Shown piece after piece: positions 55,610-63,744 of a DNA stretch of 64,000 nucleotides. The stretch is from Deinococcus ficus (GTDB lineage: Bacteria > Deinococcota > Deinococci > Deinococcales > Deinococcaceae). Position 1 is the stretch's first letter. Every line of letters begins with the position of its first letter. The stretch covers positions 2,096,001-2,160,000 of the forward strand of contig NZ_CP021081.1 in NCBI RefSeq assembly GCF_003444775.1, in the 5' to 3' direction. Below the pieces are notes generated by a model. The model ran no database searches. It saw only the letters and a list, made by a program, of their open reading frames with translations, and was not told the origin of the DNA. The position numbers and the translations under genes are program-made.

Positions 55610-56749
55610 TTATGGCTTGGCCAGCATCGCTCTTACTTCATCCACCGAATACGCCGGGTTCCGTTTGTGGATGACGGCGTGGCAATTGGGGCAGACCGGA
55701 ATGAGATCATGAACAGGGTCCACGTGATACCCCCTGCCGATCTCCGAGAGAGGTTTGAGATGATGCACGTGAATAATCCCAGCAGCGGCGTCCCCATACA
55801 CCACCCCAAAGTCGAAGTGACAGATGTGGCATGCCGTTCCGTGGTGTTCAAGACAACGTCGCCTCGCCGTTGAACTTCGTTCATAAGCGTTGACAAGTAC
55901 TTGACGCACAGCGCCTTCGGGATACACGTTTTGGTTGGAGACTTCCTCTGGAAGAGCGACATCGCCCGCCAGGTGGGCGTGCTCTACGGTTCCCTCTGCG
56001 AACAATTGCCTTGGATCAAGCTCGACAAGCCGAACGGTCCATTGTGCGCGCCAAGCGACCCCAGCGGCTTCCACGGCCGCCCGGACCAGATTGACTGTCG
56101 TATACCGCACGTGATCGACATTGACCCGAACGGGATAGCGATCCGGTCTGCCTGGCCAGGGCTCGCCCCCAGTCGGAGTGAACTGTGCACTTCTGGCGTC
56201 AGCCACGATGGCAACAGTTGAGTTCGCCGCAAGTGTAGGGACCACCACCACCAACGAAAAGTCCTCCTGTTTGACACGACTGTACACGTCGCTGTAACCA
56301 CGGCTTTCTATGGCCCGAATGTCCAACTCGTTATCGTACCGATGAATCAGGACTTTCCGAATCGGGGAAGTAAGGGCCACAGGATCAGACGGATGAGACG
56401 CTTGATCGGCGACCTTCGCTTTTCGGCCCTCCACGGAAATGGGCGGGGCAGACGTGCCCCTGCTTCCCTGCATCTCCGTGACCGTGAAGCCCATGTTCTG
56501 CAAATAGGTGTTGGCCTGTCCTGCTCCCCATCCCCCAGAAAACTCTCGCGAGCTTAGTCCAGTTGCGAGTGAAACGATGACTTTGGGCGGATACTGCCTT
56601 CCGTTGTGGAGGACCACATACCGCTGGTTGGAGAGGGAGTGGTGACGTTGAGTCTCCTGAAACCAAGCGTCGAAGGACCCATAGCGAGCGTCAAACTGCT
56701 GGAAGGCAGACGTGACTGCTTCGACCGTGGTTGTTGGAATCCGGGCCAT
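55610..56749 (-). CDS. HNH endonuclease with N-terminal recognition-like domain
   Basis: A protein of about 379 residues. The N-terminal domain reads FDAWFQETQRHHSLSNQRYVVLHNGRQYPPKVIVSLATG and REFSGGWGAGQANTYLQNMGF, a domain often found before restriction HNH or ScoMcrA-like nucleases. The C-terminal HNH has CHICHFDFGVVYG, IHVHHLKPLSEIG and LIPVCPNCHAVIH. The start could also be GTG 56803, 5 bases after the upstream gene's stop. It follows another HNH gene in the same orientation. It is probably a restriction-type nuclease against modified DNA. Confidence 0.85.
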   Translation of the reverse strand: MARIPTTTVEAVTSAFQQFDARYGSFDAWFQETQRHHSLSNQRYVVLHNGRQYPPKVIVSLATGLSSREFSGGWGAGQANTYLQNMGFTVTEMQGSRGTSAPPISVEGRKAKVADQASHPSDPVALTSPIRKVLIHRYDNELDIRAIESRGYSDVYSRVKQEDFSLVVVVPTLAANSTVAIVADARSAQFTPTGGEPWPGRPDRYPVRVNVDHVRYTTVNLVRAAVEAAGVAWRAQWTVRLVELDPRQLFAEGTVEHAHLAGDVALPEEVSNQNVYPEGAVRQVLVNAYERSSTARRRCLEHHGTACHICHFDFGVVYGDAAAGIIHVHHLKPLSEIGRGYHVDPVHDLIPVCPNCHAVIHKRNPAYSVDEVRAMLAKP

Positions 56750-56808
56750 AGGATCAGGCTCGCACGATTGCTCAGGATGTGTGATCAGACGTGCCACTGC
56801 CACATGCG

Positions 56809-57504
56809 TTAAGCGGAGGGCACCAGCCTGCTTAACCTCGCATACAGTGCCTTGACAGCCTCGGTCCGATCAAGCCCGCTATGACACCGTCGATGGCAGT
56901 TTGGACAGAGGGCCACCGCGTTCTGCACGGTATCTGGTCCTCCATCCGCCAGTCGTCTCACGTGATGTACCTCTAGGTACGGCTCCCCCTTCTGATTCTT
57001 AAACGGTGCAGGTAATCCACAGAGCTCGCACGTGCCGGCGGCCTCCTGCAGAACCCACGCAATGACTGAAGGATCTCGCTTGAATACAAGTCGGCCAACC
57101 TGCACCTGCTGGGGTGTGGCTTGTCCGGGAGGGAGAGAGAGATGGCCGCTCTCTTGTAAGGCGTCGACTCTTTGCTGAAGCTCCTGTTCGTTCTCGCTGG
57201 GCAAGGGCAGGAGCCCATGAGAGGCGAAGAGCTTCGTGATGGTGGATGCCACCCTAGATCCCACGTTTCCTAGCGGCTTGTAGCCATCGATGTACTCGTA
57301 CCCCATCCCGCGCAGCACGGCGGAAATATTCGCCATTCTATGCTCAACGGCTCCCTTTGATCTGTCCTTCAATGGCCCATTGCGCAGTTTCTGGTTGTAG
57401 GCGGCTTTCCCATACGGAGTTTGGGTGTTCTCCAACTGAAGCATCGTGAGATAGGACTCCACGGCGGCCGCGAGCTCCACTTCCGACCAGCGCTTACCGG
57501 CCAT
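56809..57504 (-). CDS. HNH endonuclease
   Basis: A 231-residue protein. The N-terminal half (WSEVELAAAVESYLTMLQLE ... EHRMANISAVLRGMGYEYIDGYKP) resembles the DNA-binding helical part of HNH restriction proteins. The C-terminal HNH is CELCGLPAPF, YLEVHHVRRLADGGPDTVQN and ALCPNCHRRCH. It overlaps or abuts the downstream HNH gene (stop at 56809), so they form a two-gene unit. Confidence 0.87.
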   Translation of the reverse strand: MAGKRWSEVELAAAVESYLTMLQLENTQTPYGKAAYNQKLRNGPLKDRSKGAVEHRMANISAVLRGMGYEYIDGYKPLGNVGSRVASTITKLFASHGLLPLPSENEQELQQRVDALQESGHLSLPPGQATPQQVQVGRLVFKRDPSVIAWVLQEAAGTCELCGLPAPFKNQKGEPYLEVHHVRRLADGGPDTVQNAVALCPNCHRRCHSGLDRTEAVKALYARLSRLVPSA

Positions 57505-57759
57505 TGTTGGCCGCTTCCCTAGGCTCCTGGCCGGGTAAAGACAGAGTCATGATTCACCGGCACTATAACTTCCTGTTCTTATTTGCCACTCTTGGTTTGA
57601 CAACAAGAGGAAACGCCCAAACTCCATTGCGAGATTGATTTTCCAGCTCAGTCACTCAGCAAACCTTCCTTCAATATCTTGAACGCTTTCAATTCGATGC
57701 TCTCGTGCGTCATAAGAGTCTCAAACAGGAAGCGGGAAGGACTCGTCACTTCCATCACC

Positions 57760-58653
57760 TCAAAGGTTGTCAACCGGCGAAAACCGCAGGTGCGCTGCCT
57801 TCAGGTCGTCATCCAGAAACATGACGTACTGCCGCGTCATCTCTAAACTCCGGTGGCCCATGATCTGCTGGAGAGTGAACACATCTCCCCCATTCCGAAC
57901 AAACTCGACGGCGAAGCCCCGGCGGAAAGCGTGGGGCGCCGTCTGGCTCCGGTCGAGATTCAATTGCGCACCCAACTTGGCCAGGCGGATACTCGCTCCG
58001 CTCACCGTTAACGGCAAACCCCAACGACCCAGGAAGACCTGCCGCACGCCCTCATGCTGAGGAGACCAGTCTCGGCGGAGGTAACTGTTCACCGCCTGCA
58101 TGGCTTTCACGCCGATCGGGACGAAACGCTGCTTGTTGCCTTTTCCCATGACCTGCAGAAGGCCCCGGTCGAACAAGAGGTGTGCTGTGGTCAGGTTCAG
58201 CAGTTCGTGGATCCGCAAGCCCGTGTCAAAGAGGACCAGGACGAGCGCCGTATCGCGGAGGGGCTGCTCGGTGCCCTTGGCGGCCTTCACGAGCATTTTG
58301 ACGAGCTCCGGATTGACGGTGGGCTGGCGTTCGCAGGGCAGGCTGGGCAGTTCCAACCGTCGGGCTGGATTGGCCACGAGCAATTCTTCCTTGAGTCCCC
58401 AGTTGAACACGGCGCGAACAGCCCGGGCGTGGGCATGCACGCCGCCGGCGGCAAGACCCCGCTCCTCTAACCAGATCAAGAAATGCCTGAGGTGCAGGAT
58501 GGTCACCTGCTCGGCCTCAGAAGGGAGGTCGTGCTCGGCCAAGAAGCGAAGGAGGGTTCGGCGGGTGACGTCGTAGTACCGCACGGTGGCCTTGCTTCGC
58601 CGCTTGACTCGGAGGTGATAGAGAAACTGTTGCCAAAGCTCTTCGATGGTCAT
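57760..58653 (-). CDS. Tyrosine recombinase (island integrase)
   Basis: A 297-residue integrase. The N-terminal SAM-like DNA-binding domain (FLYHLRVKRRSKATVRYYDV) precedes the catalytic domain. Catalytic residues are Arg in DTGLRIHELLNL, Lys in MGKGNKQRFVPIG, HAFRRGF (H-x-x-R), MGHRSLEMT and the nucleophile Tyr in TRQYVMFL. The start at ATG 58653 has GAGG upstream. It lies 120 bases from the intact tRNA-Met end of the island and is presumably responsible for integration at that tRNA. Confidence 0.93.
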   Translation of the reverse strand: MTIEELWQQFLYHLRVKRRSKATVRYYDVTRRTLLRFLAEHDLPSEAEQVTILHLRHFLIWLEERGLAAGGVHAHARAVRAVFNWGLKEELLVANPARRLELPSLPCERQPTVNPELVKMLVKAAKGTEQPLRDTALVLVLFDTGLRIHELLNLTTAHLLFDRGLLQVMGKGNKQRFVPIGVKAMQAVNSYLRRDWSPQHEGVRQVFLGRWGLPLTVSGASIRLAKLGAQLNLDRSQTAPHAFRRGFAVEFVRNGGDVFTLQQIMGHRSLEMTRQYVMFLDDDLKAAHLRFSPVDNL

Positions 58654-58772
58654 GGTGCTGCCTCGCTTTGACAGGGGCCACGGACAAGCTTGGAGCAAAC
58701 GATTCCCTCTTCGTCAGATTCGAGCTTGGACCTTCCAAAAAAGAGAATCCCGCCTAGGACAGGATTCTCTGT

Positions 58773-58850
<78 letters not shown>

Positions 58851-58859
58851 ATATAAGTG

Positions 58860-58884
58860 GCCCCGGTTTGACCCGGGGCTTTTT
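58860..58884 (+). terminator. Hairpin with T-run between tRNAs
   Basis: A 7-bp stem GCCCCGG / CCGGGGC with a 6-base loop and then TTTTT on the plus strand. It faces opposite to the tRNA genes, so it would stop transcripts coming from the island side. Confidence 0.6.
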
Positions 58885-58885
58885 C

Positions 58886-58961
<76 letters not shown>

Positions 58962-58993
58962 TTTTTTTCGTGCGCCTCGTTCAAGGCTCAGCT

Positions 58994-59022
58994 AGGTTAC
59001 CAGTGGATTTTCAGGTTGTCAA
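58994..59022 (-). promoter_or_regulatory. tRNA operon promoter
   Basis: On the minus strand TTGACA (59017-59022), a 17-base spacer and TAACCT (58994-58999) lie about 35 bases upstream of tRNA-Ala. Confidence 0.75.
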
Positions 59023-59047
59023 CGGTTGGCGTGAACGGCGTGCCGGG

Positions 59048-59716
59048 TCAGGGGGTCAGGGGCCGCGCGACGAGGTTCACGTACCCCTCGATCAGGTGGA
59101 TGATGACGGGGTTGTGGGTGTGCACGCCGTGCGGTTCACCGTGCTGGCCGTCCTCGATGAAGTGGGCGATCAGGGCGGCCTCGCCGTCGCGGGCGAGCAG
59201 GAAGGCGCGCTGGCCTTCGGCGGCGATGGAGGGCAGGTTCACGAGTTCGGCGCGGTGGAGTTTCACGCCGCGCGGGGTGAGGCGCTCGAGCCGGTCGGCG
59301 AGCTGGGGTTCGCCGGCCATGTAGAGGTGCTGGCGGGCGTTGAGGGTGAGGTCCTCGCACAGGCTGCGGATGGCCGCCTCGCCGTAGAGGTGGTACACGG
59401 CTTCGGGGGCGGGGTCGGGGGCGAGGCGGGAGAGGTCGCGGTCGAGCGCGCCGAGGCGGTCATCGAAGGAGCGGCGGGCGCGGGCGAGGTACTCGCGGGC
59501 GCTGAGCGGGGCGTACTCCAGGGGGTTCTGGCCGACCTTGGCGGCCAGGCCGCGGCCTTCGAGGCGCTCCAGGGTTTCGTAGATCTTGGGGCGGGGAATG
59601 CCGGCCTGCCGGGCGACGCGGGCGGGGACGGCGCGGCCCAGGGCGAGCAGCGCGGTGTAGGCGCGCGCTTCGTACTCGGTCAGGCCGAGCGCTTGCAGGT
59701 GAATCACGGCACTCAT
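59048..59716 (-). CDS. TrmB-family transcriptional regulator
   Basis: A 222-residue protein. The N-terminal winged helix is LGLTEYEARAYTALLALGRA, VARQAGIPRPKIYETLERLEG and GLAAKVGQNPLEYAPLS, the TrmB signature. A coiled linker and a phospholipase-D-like effector region (HLYGEAAIRSLCEDL ... QHLYMAGEPQLADRL) follow. TrmB proteins usually sense sugars. No sugar operon is adjacent, so the target is unknown. Start ATG 59716 gives the normal N-terminus. Confidence 0.88.
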   Translation of the reverse strand: MSAVIHLQALGLTEYEARAYTALLALGRAVPARVARQAGIPRPKIYETLERLEGRGLAAKVGQNPLEYAPLSAREYLARARRSFDDRLGALDRDLSRLAPDPAPEAVYHLYGEAAIRSLCEDLTLNARQHLYMAGEPQLADRLERLTPRGVKLHRAELVNLPSIAAEGQRAFLLARDGEAALIAHFIEDGQHGEPHGVHTHNPVIIHLIEGYVNLVARPLTP

Positions 59717-59807
59717 ATTCCTGCCAGGATACGGGATGGCGCCGAGCGTGAAGGGGTGTTGAGCGGGTTCTGCGGGGCGTGGGGGGCTGGGGCGCTTGAA
59801 TGCGCGC

Positions 59808-60398
59808 ATGGATGACAGCGGCGGGCCGGACCTGACGGGCGGCGGGGAGTACCTGGTGCCGGACGTGCTGCGGCCGGGGCTGGCGCTGGTGCTGGTGGGC
59901 ACGGCACCCAGCCGGATCAGTGCGGCGCGGCGGGCGTACTACGCGAACCCGATGAACAAGTTCTGGCGGACGCTGTTCGACGTGGGCCTGACACCCCGGC
60001 TGCTGGAGCCGCGCGAGTACCCGCTGCTGCCGGAGTTCGGGATCGGGCTGACGGACGTGGCGAAGCGGCACAGCGGGGTGGACGCGAGCCTGCCGGGGGA
60101 GGCGTGGGCGCCGGAGGAGCTGCGGGCGAAGGTGCGCACGTACCGGCCGCGGGTGGTGGCGTTCACGAGCAAGCGGGGCGCGTCCGAGACGCTGGGCCTC
60201 CCGACGGGGAAGCTGCCGTACGGCGAGCAGACGTTCAGGCTGGAGGGCGTGGAGGTGTGGGTGCTGCCCAGCACGAGTCCGCTGGGGCACAACCACTTTC
60301 AGCTGGGGCCCTGGCAGGCGCTGGCCGACCGGGTGCGGGCCCTTCAGGCCGCGGGCCAGGGGGACGGGAACCCGGACGGGGCGGGCCTCGTACCTTGA
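59808..60398 (+). CDS. mug: Mug-type G/U mismatch DNA glycosylase
   Basis: The 196-residue protein has the Mug family motifs: LVLVGTAPSRISAARRAYYA, NPMNKFWRTLFDVGLTPR and LPSTSPLGHNHF. The usual GINPG loop is GTAPS here, as in several Deinococcus-type members. It removes uracil or other mispaired bases opposite G. A TTGAAT box ends 6 bases before the ATG, suggesting a leaderless mRNA. Confidence 0.88.
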   Translation: MDDSGGPDLTGGGEYLVPDVLRPGLALVLVGTAPSRISAARRAYYANPMNKFWRTLFDVGLTPRLLEPREYPLLPEFGIGLTDVAKRHSGVDASLPGEAWAPEELRAKVRTYRPRVVAFTSKRGASETLGLPTGKLPYGEQTFRLEGVEVWVLPSTSPLGHNHFQLGPWQALADRVRALQAAGQGDGNPDGAGLVP

Positions 60399-60516
60399 AG
60401 ATATGGCTCGGCACGTCCTTACCGTTTTTCAGCTTGCCCGCGTGGGGTCGCGCGTGGCCCGGCACCTGGCCGGCCCGGCGGTCCACGCCTTTCCGGCGGG
60501 GGGTACACTGCGCCGC

Positions 60517-61281
60517 ATGGACGGCATGGACCGCGACGACCAGCGCTGGGCCGTGACCCCCCGGCCGGACACCCGGCCCGGTCCGCTGGCGCCCGTGAAC
60601 CCGCAGCAGCTGATGCAGCGCGGCGCAAACCTCACGCGCCGCGCCGTGGGCCTGGGCGTGCTGGCGCTGCTGAGCATCCTGGGGGCCGGCGTGCTGATCG
60701 TGGCGCTGGTGTTCCTGGGACTGGGCCTGGCGAACGGCAGCACCATCGCCGGCATCCTGATGGCCGTGGTGCTGCTGCTGGGCGTCCTGGGCACTGTCTG
60801 GACGGTCCGGCGGGCCGGCACGCTGATCAAACCCGAGGAACTGCCCGCCGCGCCCACGGCCGTTCCGGCGGCGCAGGGCACGCCACTGGCCCTGCCGGCC
60901 GACACGGGCGCTGTGGAGGCCACCCTGCTGCAGACCTTGCGCACGCACGAGCGGCCGCTGTCCGCGCCGGCCCGCGCGGCCTTCCACGCGACCGTGATCG
61001 CCACGCGCGACGCGGTGCGCGTCACCGCCGGCGACGCAGAGATGAACCGGGACGCCTTCGACGCCCGGCAGGCCGCCCGCGAGGACCTGCCCGAGCTGAT
61101 GAGCGCCTACCGAGCCGTGCGCAAATCCGAGCAGACCGAGGCCCAACTGCTGGAGCAGCTGCAGCTGATTCACGCCCGCATGAGCCGCATCAACGCCGAG
61201 CGGGCCGCGGTGCGGCAGGACAAGCTGGCCGCCCACGGGCACTACCTGCGCGAGAAGTATCAGGGCGAGACGGACGAGTAA
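60517..61281 (+). CDS. Membrane protein with coiled-coil tail
   Basis: A 254-residue protein. It has two membrane helices (about residues 40-66 and 70-93: LGVLALLSILGAGVLIVALV; GILMAVVLLLGVLGTVWTV). A long cytoplasmic helical tail follows, with heptad-like RAVRKSEQTEAQLLEQLQLI and a charged C-terminus. No known domain is recognised. A TACACT box ends 7 bases before ATG 60517, which supports this start over an upstream in-frame ATG at 60403. It is convergent with rsr. Confidence 0.75.
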   Translation: MDGMDRDDQRWAVTPRPDTRPGPLAPVNPQQLMQRGANLTRRAVGLGVLALLSILGAGVLIVALVFLGLGLANGSTIAGILMAVVLLLGVLGTVWTVRRAGTLIKPEELPAAPTAVPAAQGTPLALPADTGAVEATLLQTLRTHERPLSAPARAAFHATVIATRDAVRVTAGDAEMNRDAFDARQAAREDLPELMSAYRAVRKSEQTEAQLLEQLQLIHARMSRINAERAAVRQDKLAAHGHYLREKYQGETDE

Positions 61282-61332
61282 CGCTGGCCGGGTGAGGGCA
61301 CGGCGGAGCAGCTCACCTCTCCCCTCTCAAGA

Positions 61333-61367
61333 ATCAGGGTCGACAGGAAGTTCCTGTCGGCCCTGAT
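61333..61367. terminator. Large inverted repeat between convergent genes
   Basis: A 15-bp stem (ATCAGGGTCGACAGG with CCTGTCGGCCCTGAT, one T-G pair) has a 5-base loop. It lies between the membrane-protein gene and rsr, which converge here. It probably ends transcription from both sides, although no T-run follows. Confidence 0.65.
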
Positions 61368-61380
61368 CCCTTACCTCGAT

Positions 61381-62982
61381 TTAAACGTCGCCGCGGGCGA
61401 AGGCGGTCATGATGCCCGGCGCGGCCGTGTCGAAGCCCACCACGTCCAGCATGTCGGCCCGGTCCGGGTCGGCGATGGTGAAGCCGGTGGCGGTCAGGCC
61501 CACCACGATCAGGCGGGGTCTGATGCCCATCTGCTGCGCGTAGCGGTCCAGCGCGACCTTCGGGTGGGTGGTGCCCGCCCAGGTTTCGTTGTCGGTGTAC
61601 ACCACGAAGGTGTCCACGGCCAGCTTCTCCCGGGCGGCCCACAGCATCGGCTGGGCGCAGTCGGTGGCGCCGAAGCTGCTTGCCTGGGCCTTGCGCATGG
61701 CGCTGTCCAGCGTGTCGCGGGGCGTGATGCCCAGCGCGCGGAACTGATTGGCGAAGCCCATCGTGAACGCGGCCGGTTCGGTGCGCAGCGCCACCATGCT
61801 CATGGCGGCGGCGGCCATGTTGGGCGTCAGGCCGGGCACGCCCGCGACCTGCCCGCAGGTCATGCTGCCGGACACGTCCAGCGCCAGCAGGTGCCGGGTG
61901 CCGGCCGCCTGCACGTTCCCGAAGGCCAGGGTGAACGCCTCTTCCAGCGCGTCCACGATCCGCGGAACGGGCGTCCAGGTGCCGCTGCCCTTCACGCCGC
62001 GGCCCTGCGCGTACACCAGGCGGGCCTTCAGGGCGTCCAGCGGGTGAATGCGGCCACGCTTCAGGACGTCCGGGTTCGCGATGCGGTTCACCACGGCCCT
62101 CGTCACAGCGGGGTCGTTCAGGGTCAGCACGCCCACGCGGCCCAGGTTGCCCAGGTTCCGCAGCAGCCACGTCAGGCCGTTCGTCTCCATCGCCGCGCGG
62201 TACACCTCGGGGCCGCGCACGGTGGTGGGAACGGCCTCCATCGGCAGGCCGTACTCGCGCATCAGGGTGGCGGCGTCCGCGTCGGTGCGGGCCTGCATGG
62301 CCTTCAGGTGCCCCTCAATGACGCGCAGGGCAGGGGCGTCCGCGTCCAGGTCGGGCAGGACGCCGTCCACCATGAACTTCAGCACGGCGTTGCGCTGCGC
62401 GTCCGTGGTCCTGGGGTGGCTCTTGCGCAGGGCGTCCGCCTGGCTCCAGCCGTCGCGGGCCTTGTACTTCACGGCCCACAGAGCCAGCCGGGTCACGTCG
62501 GCGGTCTCGTACACGTTCGCCACGCCGCGGCGCGTCAGGCGGCCCCAGCCGCCCAGGGCGTCCGCGAACGCCAGGAAGTGCAGCAGCATGGTGCCGGTGC
62601 GCGCCACCTCCGGCAGGGCGTCCCAGGCGGCCTTGCGGTCTGCGGCGCTCGGCGCGGTCTTGGCGATCAGGGCCAGCACCAGCAGGGCCGGGTCGGCCTT
62701 CGGGGCGCGGCCGCCGCGCACGACGTCCAGCGTCACCCGCAGGGCCAGCGCGGCGTCGCGCTGCACCAGTTCATTCAGGAACGCGGTCGCCTGCAGGGTG
62801 TGGGGACGCTCGGTGGCGTAGAAGGTGCCGCCGTCGGTGCCCAGCACCAGGAAGCGCGTCAGGCGGCCCTCGTCGGGCAGGGCGTACACGAACCCGCCCG
62901 CGTTGTTCACGACCTGATGGGCGTCCAGACGTTCGGTCTGGGGGCGGGAGGTGCGGGTGATGGCGTTCAGCAGGTTCTTCAT
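61381..62982 (-). CDS. rsr: Ro60 orthologue Rsr, TROVE-VWA protein
   Basis: A 533-residue protein. The N-terminal TROVE region (about residues 15-350) consists of HEAT-like helices: QATAFLNELVQRDAALALRV, DALPEVARTGTMLLHFLAFAD, NGLTWLLRNLGNLGRVGVL and FTLAFGN. The C-terminal VWA domain has the MIDAS motif DVSGSM at 369-374 and YTDNETWAG. Rsr binds Y RNAs and misfolded RNAs through the ring of HEAT repeats. In Deinococcus radiodurans it acts with RNases and Y RNA after UV and in rRNA maturation. A strong AAGGAGG precedes the ATG. Upstream, on the same strand, is an array of tRNA-like and Y-like RNAs. Confidence 0.94.
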   Translation of the reverse strand: MKNLLNAITRTSRPQTERLDAHQVVNNAGGFVYALPDEGRLTRFLVLGTDGGTFYATERPHTLQATAFLNELVQRDAALALRVTLDVVRGGRAPKADPALLVLALIAKTAPSAADRKAAWDALPEVARTGTMLLHFLAFADALGGWGRLTRRGVANVYETADVTRLALWAVKYKARDGWSQADALRKSHPRTTDAQRNAVLKFMVDGVLPDLDADAPALRVIEGHLKAMQARTDADAATLMREYGLPMEAVPTTVRGPEVYRAAMETNGLTWLLRNLGNLGRVGVLTLNDPAVTRAVVNRIANPDVLKRGRIHPLDALKARLVYAQGRGVKGSGTWTPVPRIVDALEEAFTLAFGNVQAAGTRHLLALDVSGSMTCGQVAGVPGLTPNMAAAAMSMVALRTEPAAFTMGFANQFRALGITPRDTLDSAMRKAQASSFGATDCAQPMLWAAREKLAVDTFVVYTDNETWAGTTHPKVALDRYAQQMGIRPRLIVVGLTATGFTIADPDRADMLDVVGFDTAAPGIMTAFARGDV

Positions 62983-63029
62983 GGGTTCGGCCCTCCTTGT
63001 CAGGGCGATCTATGACGCGCGGTGGCGTC

Positions 63030-63105
63030 TGGTGATTCAGGCAGGACTTGAACCTGCACCCTCCGCCTTCGCCGGGCGGCGCTCCTCCAACCGAGCTGCT
63101 GAATC
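63030..63105 (-). tRNA. Atypical tRNA-like gene, anticodon-position GCG
   Basis: A perfect 76-base cloverleaf with 7-bp acceptor GATTCAG / CTGAATC, encoded CCA, T-arm GCAGG-TTCAAGT-CCTGC and anticodon stem CCGCC / GGCGG. The loop CGGCGAA would give anticodon GCG (Arg), but position 33 is G instead of the universal U. Position 8 is C and position 14 lacks A. It is 48 bases upstream of rsr. It may be a non-translating tRNA-like RNA or a divergent tRNA-Arg. Confidence 0.7.
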
Positions 63106-63111
63106 AGGAAA

Positions 63112-63180
63112 GGCTCCCGGGACCACGGGGCCGGACCACTTCACGGCGCGTGAAGGGCACGTCCCGGCAAGCCGGGAGCC
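63112..63180 (-). ncRNA. Y-RNA-like closed-stem RNA
   Basis: A 69-base segment whose 5' and 3' ends pair in a perfect 9-bp stem GGCTCCCGG / CCGGGAGCC, followed by TTTCC. Inside are GCCGGGAC / GTCCGGC (one bulge) and a terminal hairpin CTTCACG-CGC-CGTGAAG. This end-paired design, placed upstream of rsr and in the same direction, is what Y RNAs look like. The length is shorter than typical bacterial Y RNAs and no known Ro-binding sequence is certain. Confidence 0.5.
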
Positions 63181-63188
63181 TGAAACTT

Positions 63189-63264
63189 TGGGGGAAGTGC
63201 TGGGACTTGAACCCGGTCCTCCGCGGCCACAGCGCGGCGTGCACACCGATACACCACACCTCCC
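63189..63264 (-). tRNA. tRNA-His(GTG)-like gene
   Basis: An eight-base acceptor GGGAGGTG / CACTTCCC includes the G-1:C73 pair diagnostic of tRNA-His. The anticodon loop CTGTGGC gives GTG, and CCA is encoded. The T-stem has one C-A mismatch (CCGGG / CCCAG) and the D-arm is GTGT/GCAC. It is either the tRNA-His or a degenerate extra copy. Confidence 0.7.
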
Positions 63265-63352
63265 ACGTGCCGTCCGTTTCCTCCCCGGCGGGGCGGACGC
63301 CCCGGACGTGTCCCGGTCTGCGCCACCCCTGCGGGATGGCAGTCTGGTCGTG
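63265..63352 (-). ncRNA. Structured spacer between tRNA-His and tRNA-Asn
   Basis: 88 bases with several nested stems on the minus strand: GCCA..CCC / GGG..TGGC, and CGTCCG / CGGACG enclosing CCCC-GCC-GGGG. It resembles the other structured RNAs of this array. No named family is recognised. Confidence 0.35.
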
Positions 63353-63427
63353 TGGCTCCGGGGGAAGGAATCGAACCTTCGGCATTCCGCTTAACAGGCG
63401 GACACTCTGCCACTGAGTTACCCCGGA
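63353..63427 (-). tRNA. tRNA-Asn(GTT)
   Basis: A canonical 75-base gene: acceptor TCCGGGG / CCCCGGA, D-arm CTCA..GAG, anticodon stem TCCGC / GCGGA with loop CTGTTAA (anticodon GTT), T-loop TTCGATT, discriminator G and encoded CCA. Confidence 0.93.
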
Positions 63428-63434
63428 AGAAGGC

Positions 63435-63551
63435 AGGAACGGGCGGGAATCGAACCCGCGACCTCTCGATTCACAGTCGGTCAGCCTTGCCTTCGGCCCG
63501 GACGGGCAAGGTGGAGCAAGGCATAGTGCTCTGCCACTGAGCTACCGTTCC
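63435..63551 (-). tRNA. Interrupted tRNA-like gene, His anticodon GTG, 45-base insertion
   Basis: The outer parts make a normal cloverleaf: acceptor GGAACGG / CCGTTCC, D-arm GCTC/GAGC, T-arm GCGGG-TTCGATT-CCCGC. The anticodon arm becomes complete (CTCGA-CTGTGAA-TCGAG, anticodon GTG) only if 63480-63524 is removed. The insertion has a stem GCCTTGC / GCAAGGC and the core CCTTGCCCG ... CGGGCCGA ... AAGG shared with the next two genes. G-1 and CCA are not encoded (3' end T-GCC). Confidence 0.6.
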
Positions 63552-63557
63552 AGATGT

Positions 63558-63714
63558 GGGGGACGGGCAGGATTCGAACCTGCGAGTCTTTCGACGAATG
63601 TTCCCAAGTAACCTTCACCGGTCGGCCCAGACTTGCGTGCCGGGCAAGGTGTTGGGGAAGGAAACGCCCCAAAGGAGCGACATTTGCGTTTGACCAACTC
63701 CGCCACCGTCCCCA
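63558..63714 (-). tRNA. Interrupted class II tRNA-like gene, large insertion
   Basis: The acceptor GGGACGG / CCGTCCC, a Leu-type D-arm (TGGCGGAGTTGG), a short variable arm GTC-GAAA-GAC and T-arm GCAGG-TTCGAAT-CCTGC are intact. Between anticodon stem halves AATGT and ACATT lies a roughly 80-90-base insertion (about 63604-63680). It carries a hairpin CGCTCC-TTT-GGGGCG and then CACCTTGCCCG ... GGGCCGACCGGTGAAGG. The anticodon cannot be fixed because the exact junction is unknown (TGG or GGG are possible readings). Confidence 0.55.
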
Positions 63715-63744
63715 CGGTGACCTGCTGAGGTGTTGAGTGAAGGG

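Larger units (their letters stand above)
35722..58772. mobile_element. 23-kb genomic island in tRNA-Met gene
   Basis: The island is bounded by a perfect 71-bp direct repeat of the tRNA-Met 3' part. A tyrosine integrase gene (57760-58653) lies next to the intact tRNA. Base composition falls sharply inside, especially at 35.7-38.2 kb, which is AT-rich against a very GC-rich background. The cargo is dominated by nucleases, an RT, a helicase, a polymerase-like gene and two IS elements. No conjugation genes or structural phage genes are seen, so it may be an integrative plasmid-like or satellite element. Confidence 0.93.

Noticed and set aside
35722..58772. Prophage interpretation of the island
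   Set aside because: There are no capsid, terminase, portal, tail or lysis genes, only integrase, polymerase-like gene and nucleases.
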